Positions 60,945 to 64,000 of a stretch of 64,000 bases of DNA are shown piece after piece. Within the stretch, counting starts at the first letter, position 1. Each line of letters starts with the position of its first letter. The DNA comes from Reichenbachiella faecimaris (GTDB lineage: Bacteria; Bacteroidota; Bacteroidia; Cytophagales; Cyclobacteriaceae): NCBI RefSeq assembly GCF_900176375.1, contig NZ_FWYF01000004.1, positions 433,501 through 497,500 of the forward strand, written 5' to 3'. A model generated the notes under the pieces. It searched no databases and was not told where the DNA came from. It worked only from the letters and a program-made list of their open reading frames with translations. Position numbers and translations under genes: made by a program.

Positions 60945-61171
60945 AGAATTAAATTAAAAAGGATGAACTCACATCCACCCTTTAGAATCGGCAAATTAAT
61001 GAATTATATACGATTTATGGTGCCTTTAGGGCAATGATATTCAGTCTTTTGCACATGGCACAAAGGCAATCACAGTCCAAAGGTCTTGAAATGAAAGTTA
61101 CGCGAGTAAAAAACCCAGCCCCAGTATTTAGTGGGCAGGACAGGTTTTGTATTTAATGAAAAAGGGGGCAC

Positions 61172-61205
61172 AAAAAAAGGGTTACTGATTGCTCAATAAC
61201 CCTTT
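61172..61205 (-). terminator. Intrinsic terminator of the rRNA operon
   Basis: AAAGGGTTA (61176-61184) pairs exactly with TAACCCTTT (61197-61205); on the minus strand the hairpin is followed by TTTTTTT. It lies 38 bases beyond the 5S 3' end, the expected end of the rRNA transcript. The other part of the 299-bp gap before 60944 has no gene. Confidence 0.85.
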
Positions 61206-61243
61206 GACCTGCCTTCGCTAAAGCTCTGGCAGATAAATAAAAA

Positions 61244-61353
61244 CTGGCGACGACCTACTCTCCCGCGTATTACCGTAGTACCATCGGCGCTGAGTGGCTT
61301 AACTGCTCTGTTCGGAATGGGAAGAGGTGGACACACTCGCAATAATCACCATA
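61244..61353 (-). rRNA. 5S ribosomal RNA
   Basis: About 110 bases. On the minus strand it contains CACCTCTTCCCATTCCGAAC followed by AGAGCAGTTAAGCC and later GCGGGAGAGTAGGTCG, all hallmarks of bacterial 5S rRNA. The exact ends are judged by terminal pairing (TATGGTGATTA with the CGTCGCCAG side) and may be off by a few bases. It follows 23S with a spacer of about 180 bases. Confidence 0.93.
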
Positions 61354-61534
61354 AAATTTTACTATTCAAGATTTCAAATTTGAGATTTAAAATTCTTGAA
61401 AGAACAAAGCCTACTGCTCTGTTAAATTTCTTAAAGTCTATTCAATTTTGAATTTCTGATATCAAATATTGAATTCGCAAGCTACGCTTGCCCTTGACAT
61501 GAATATTGTGAAAGAAAGAATGGTATAACACTGT
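61354..61534 (-). other. 23S-5S internal transcribed spacer
   Basis: About 180 bases of A+T-rich sequence with no tRNA cloverleaf visible. It contains several repeats of TTCAAATTTGA-like and TTCAATTTTGAATT-like dyads, probably processing stems for the rRNA precursor. Confidence 0.6.

Positions 61535-64000
<2,466 letters not shown>

Noticed and set aside
60945..61243. tRNA gene between plsB and 5S
   Set aside because: No cloverleaf, TpsiC loop or CCA-proximal stem could be traced.

Overview
The window looks like chromosome from a Bacteroidota bacterium, probably a marine gliding Cytophagales relative. The evidence is a SprF/PorP outer-membrane protein beside a giant protein with a gliding-motility (type IX secretion, type B) C-terminal domain, two SusC-like TonB receptors with carboxypeptidase-regulatory N-terminal domains, many Bacteroidota lipoproteins, Bat-type and DivIC-type genes, and repeated TAnnTTTG promoter motifs. 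No tRNA, CRISPR array, integrase or transposase was seen. Lineage is inferred from gene content only.

Layout. 1-3.2 kb: tail of a membrane transporter, then an aldehyde dehydrogenase/DUF779 pair divergent from an AraC regulator. 3.2-10.1 kb: two small or low-complexity proteins, a 2-oxoacid:ferredoxin oxidoreductase (korA-korB) and a cadherin-like secreted protein. 10.2-13.9 kb: an accessory island holding a one-gene cassette with inverted, attC-like ends, a run of nested hairpins, and a type II restriction-modification operon (controller, m5C methylase, Bpu10I-like nuclease). 13.9-15.6 kb: a hoxX gene with no hydrogenase genes nearby. 16.1-19.7 kb: a signalling operon made of a thioredoxin-like membrane protein, a membrane-bound CheA-like kinase, CheY and CheX. 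19.8-23.7 kb: purple acid phosphatase plus TonB receptor. 23.9-26.8 kb: BatB/BatC-like proteins, a DivIC/FtsB protein and a small beta-barrel. 26.8-31.7 kb: Ldh2-type dehydrogenase, Ppx/GppA, acyl-CoA carboxylase beta subunit and an M42 peptidase whose leader carries an interspersed repeat.

31.7-32.6 kb: a second cassette with the same boundary design as the 10.4 kb one, followed by a dead antitoxin gene. 32.6-36.8 kb: a membrane protein and a lipoprotein operon of YHYH protein, MORN/YwqK protein and SCO1, with a duplicated YHYH gene. 37.0-40.2 kb: gluconate use, with gluconokinase and 6-phosphogluconate dehydrogenase fused in one ORF and a GntP permease translationally coupled to it. 40.3-44.8 kb: a 34-residue membrane protein, a DEAD-box helicase, a coiled-coil membrane protein, an ATP-grasp enzyme, a DUF6265-like lipoprotein and an AraC regulator. 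45.1-50.4 kb: TonB receptor with an LA_2272-type repeat protein, then an overlapping set of metal-receptor-like, NUDIX and small secreted proteins. 50.5-56.9 kb: the type IX adhesin/SprF pair. 57.0-60.9 kb: M48 protease, then plsB-like acyltransferase overlapping gpsA, which together suit phospholipid synthesis from glycerol-3-phosphate. 61.2-64.0 kb: 5S and the 3' portion of 23S rRNA on the minus strand, with a terminator.

Several apparent long ORFs begin at TTG codons lying in or before the promoter motif; I moved those starts to the first downstream ATG. All family names come from reading the proteins, not from searches.
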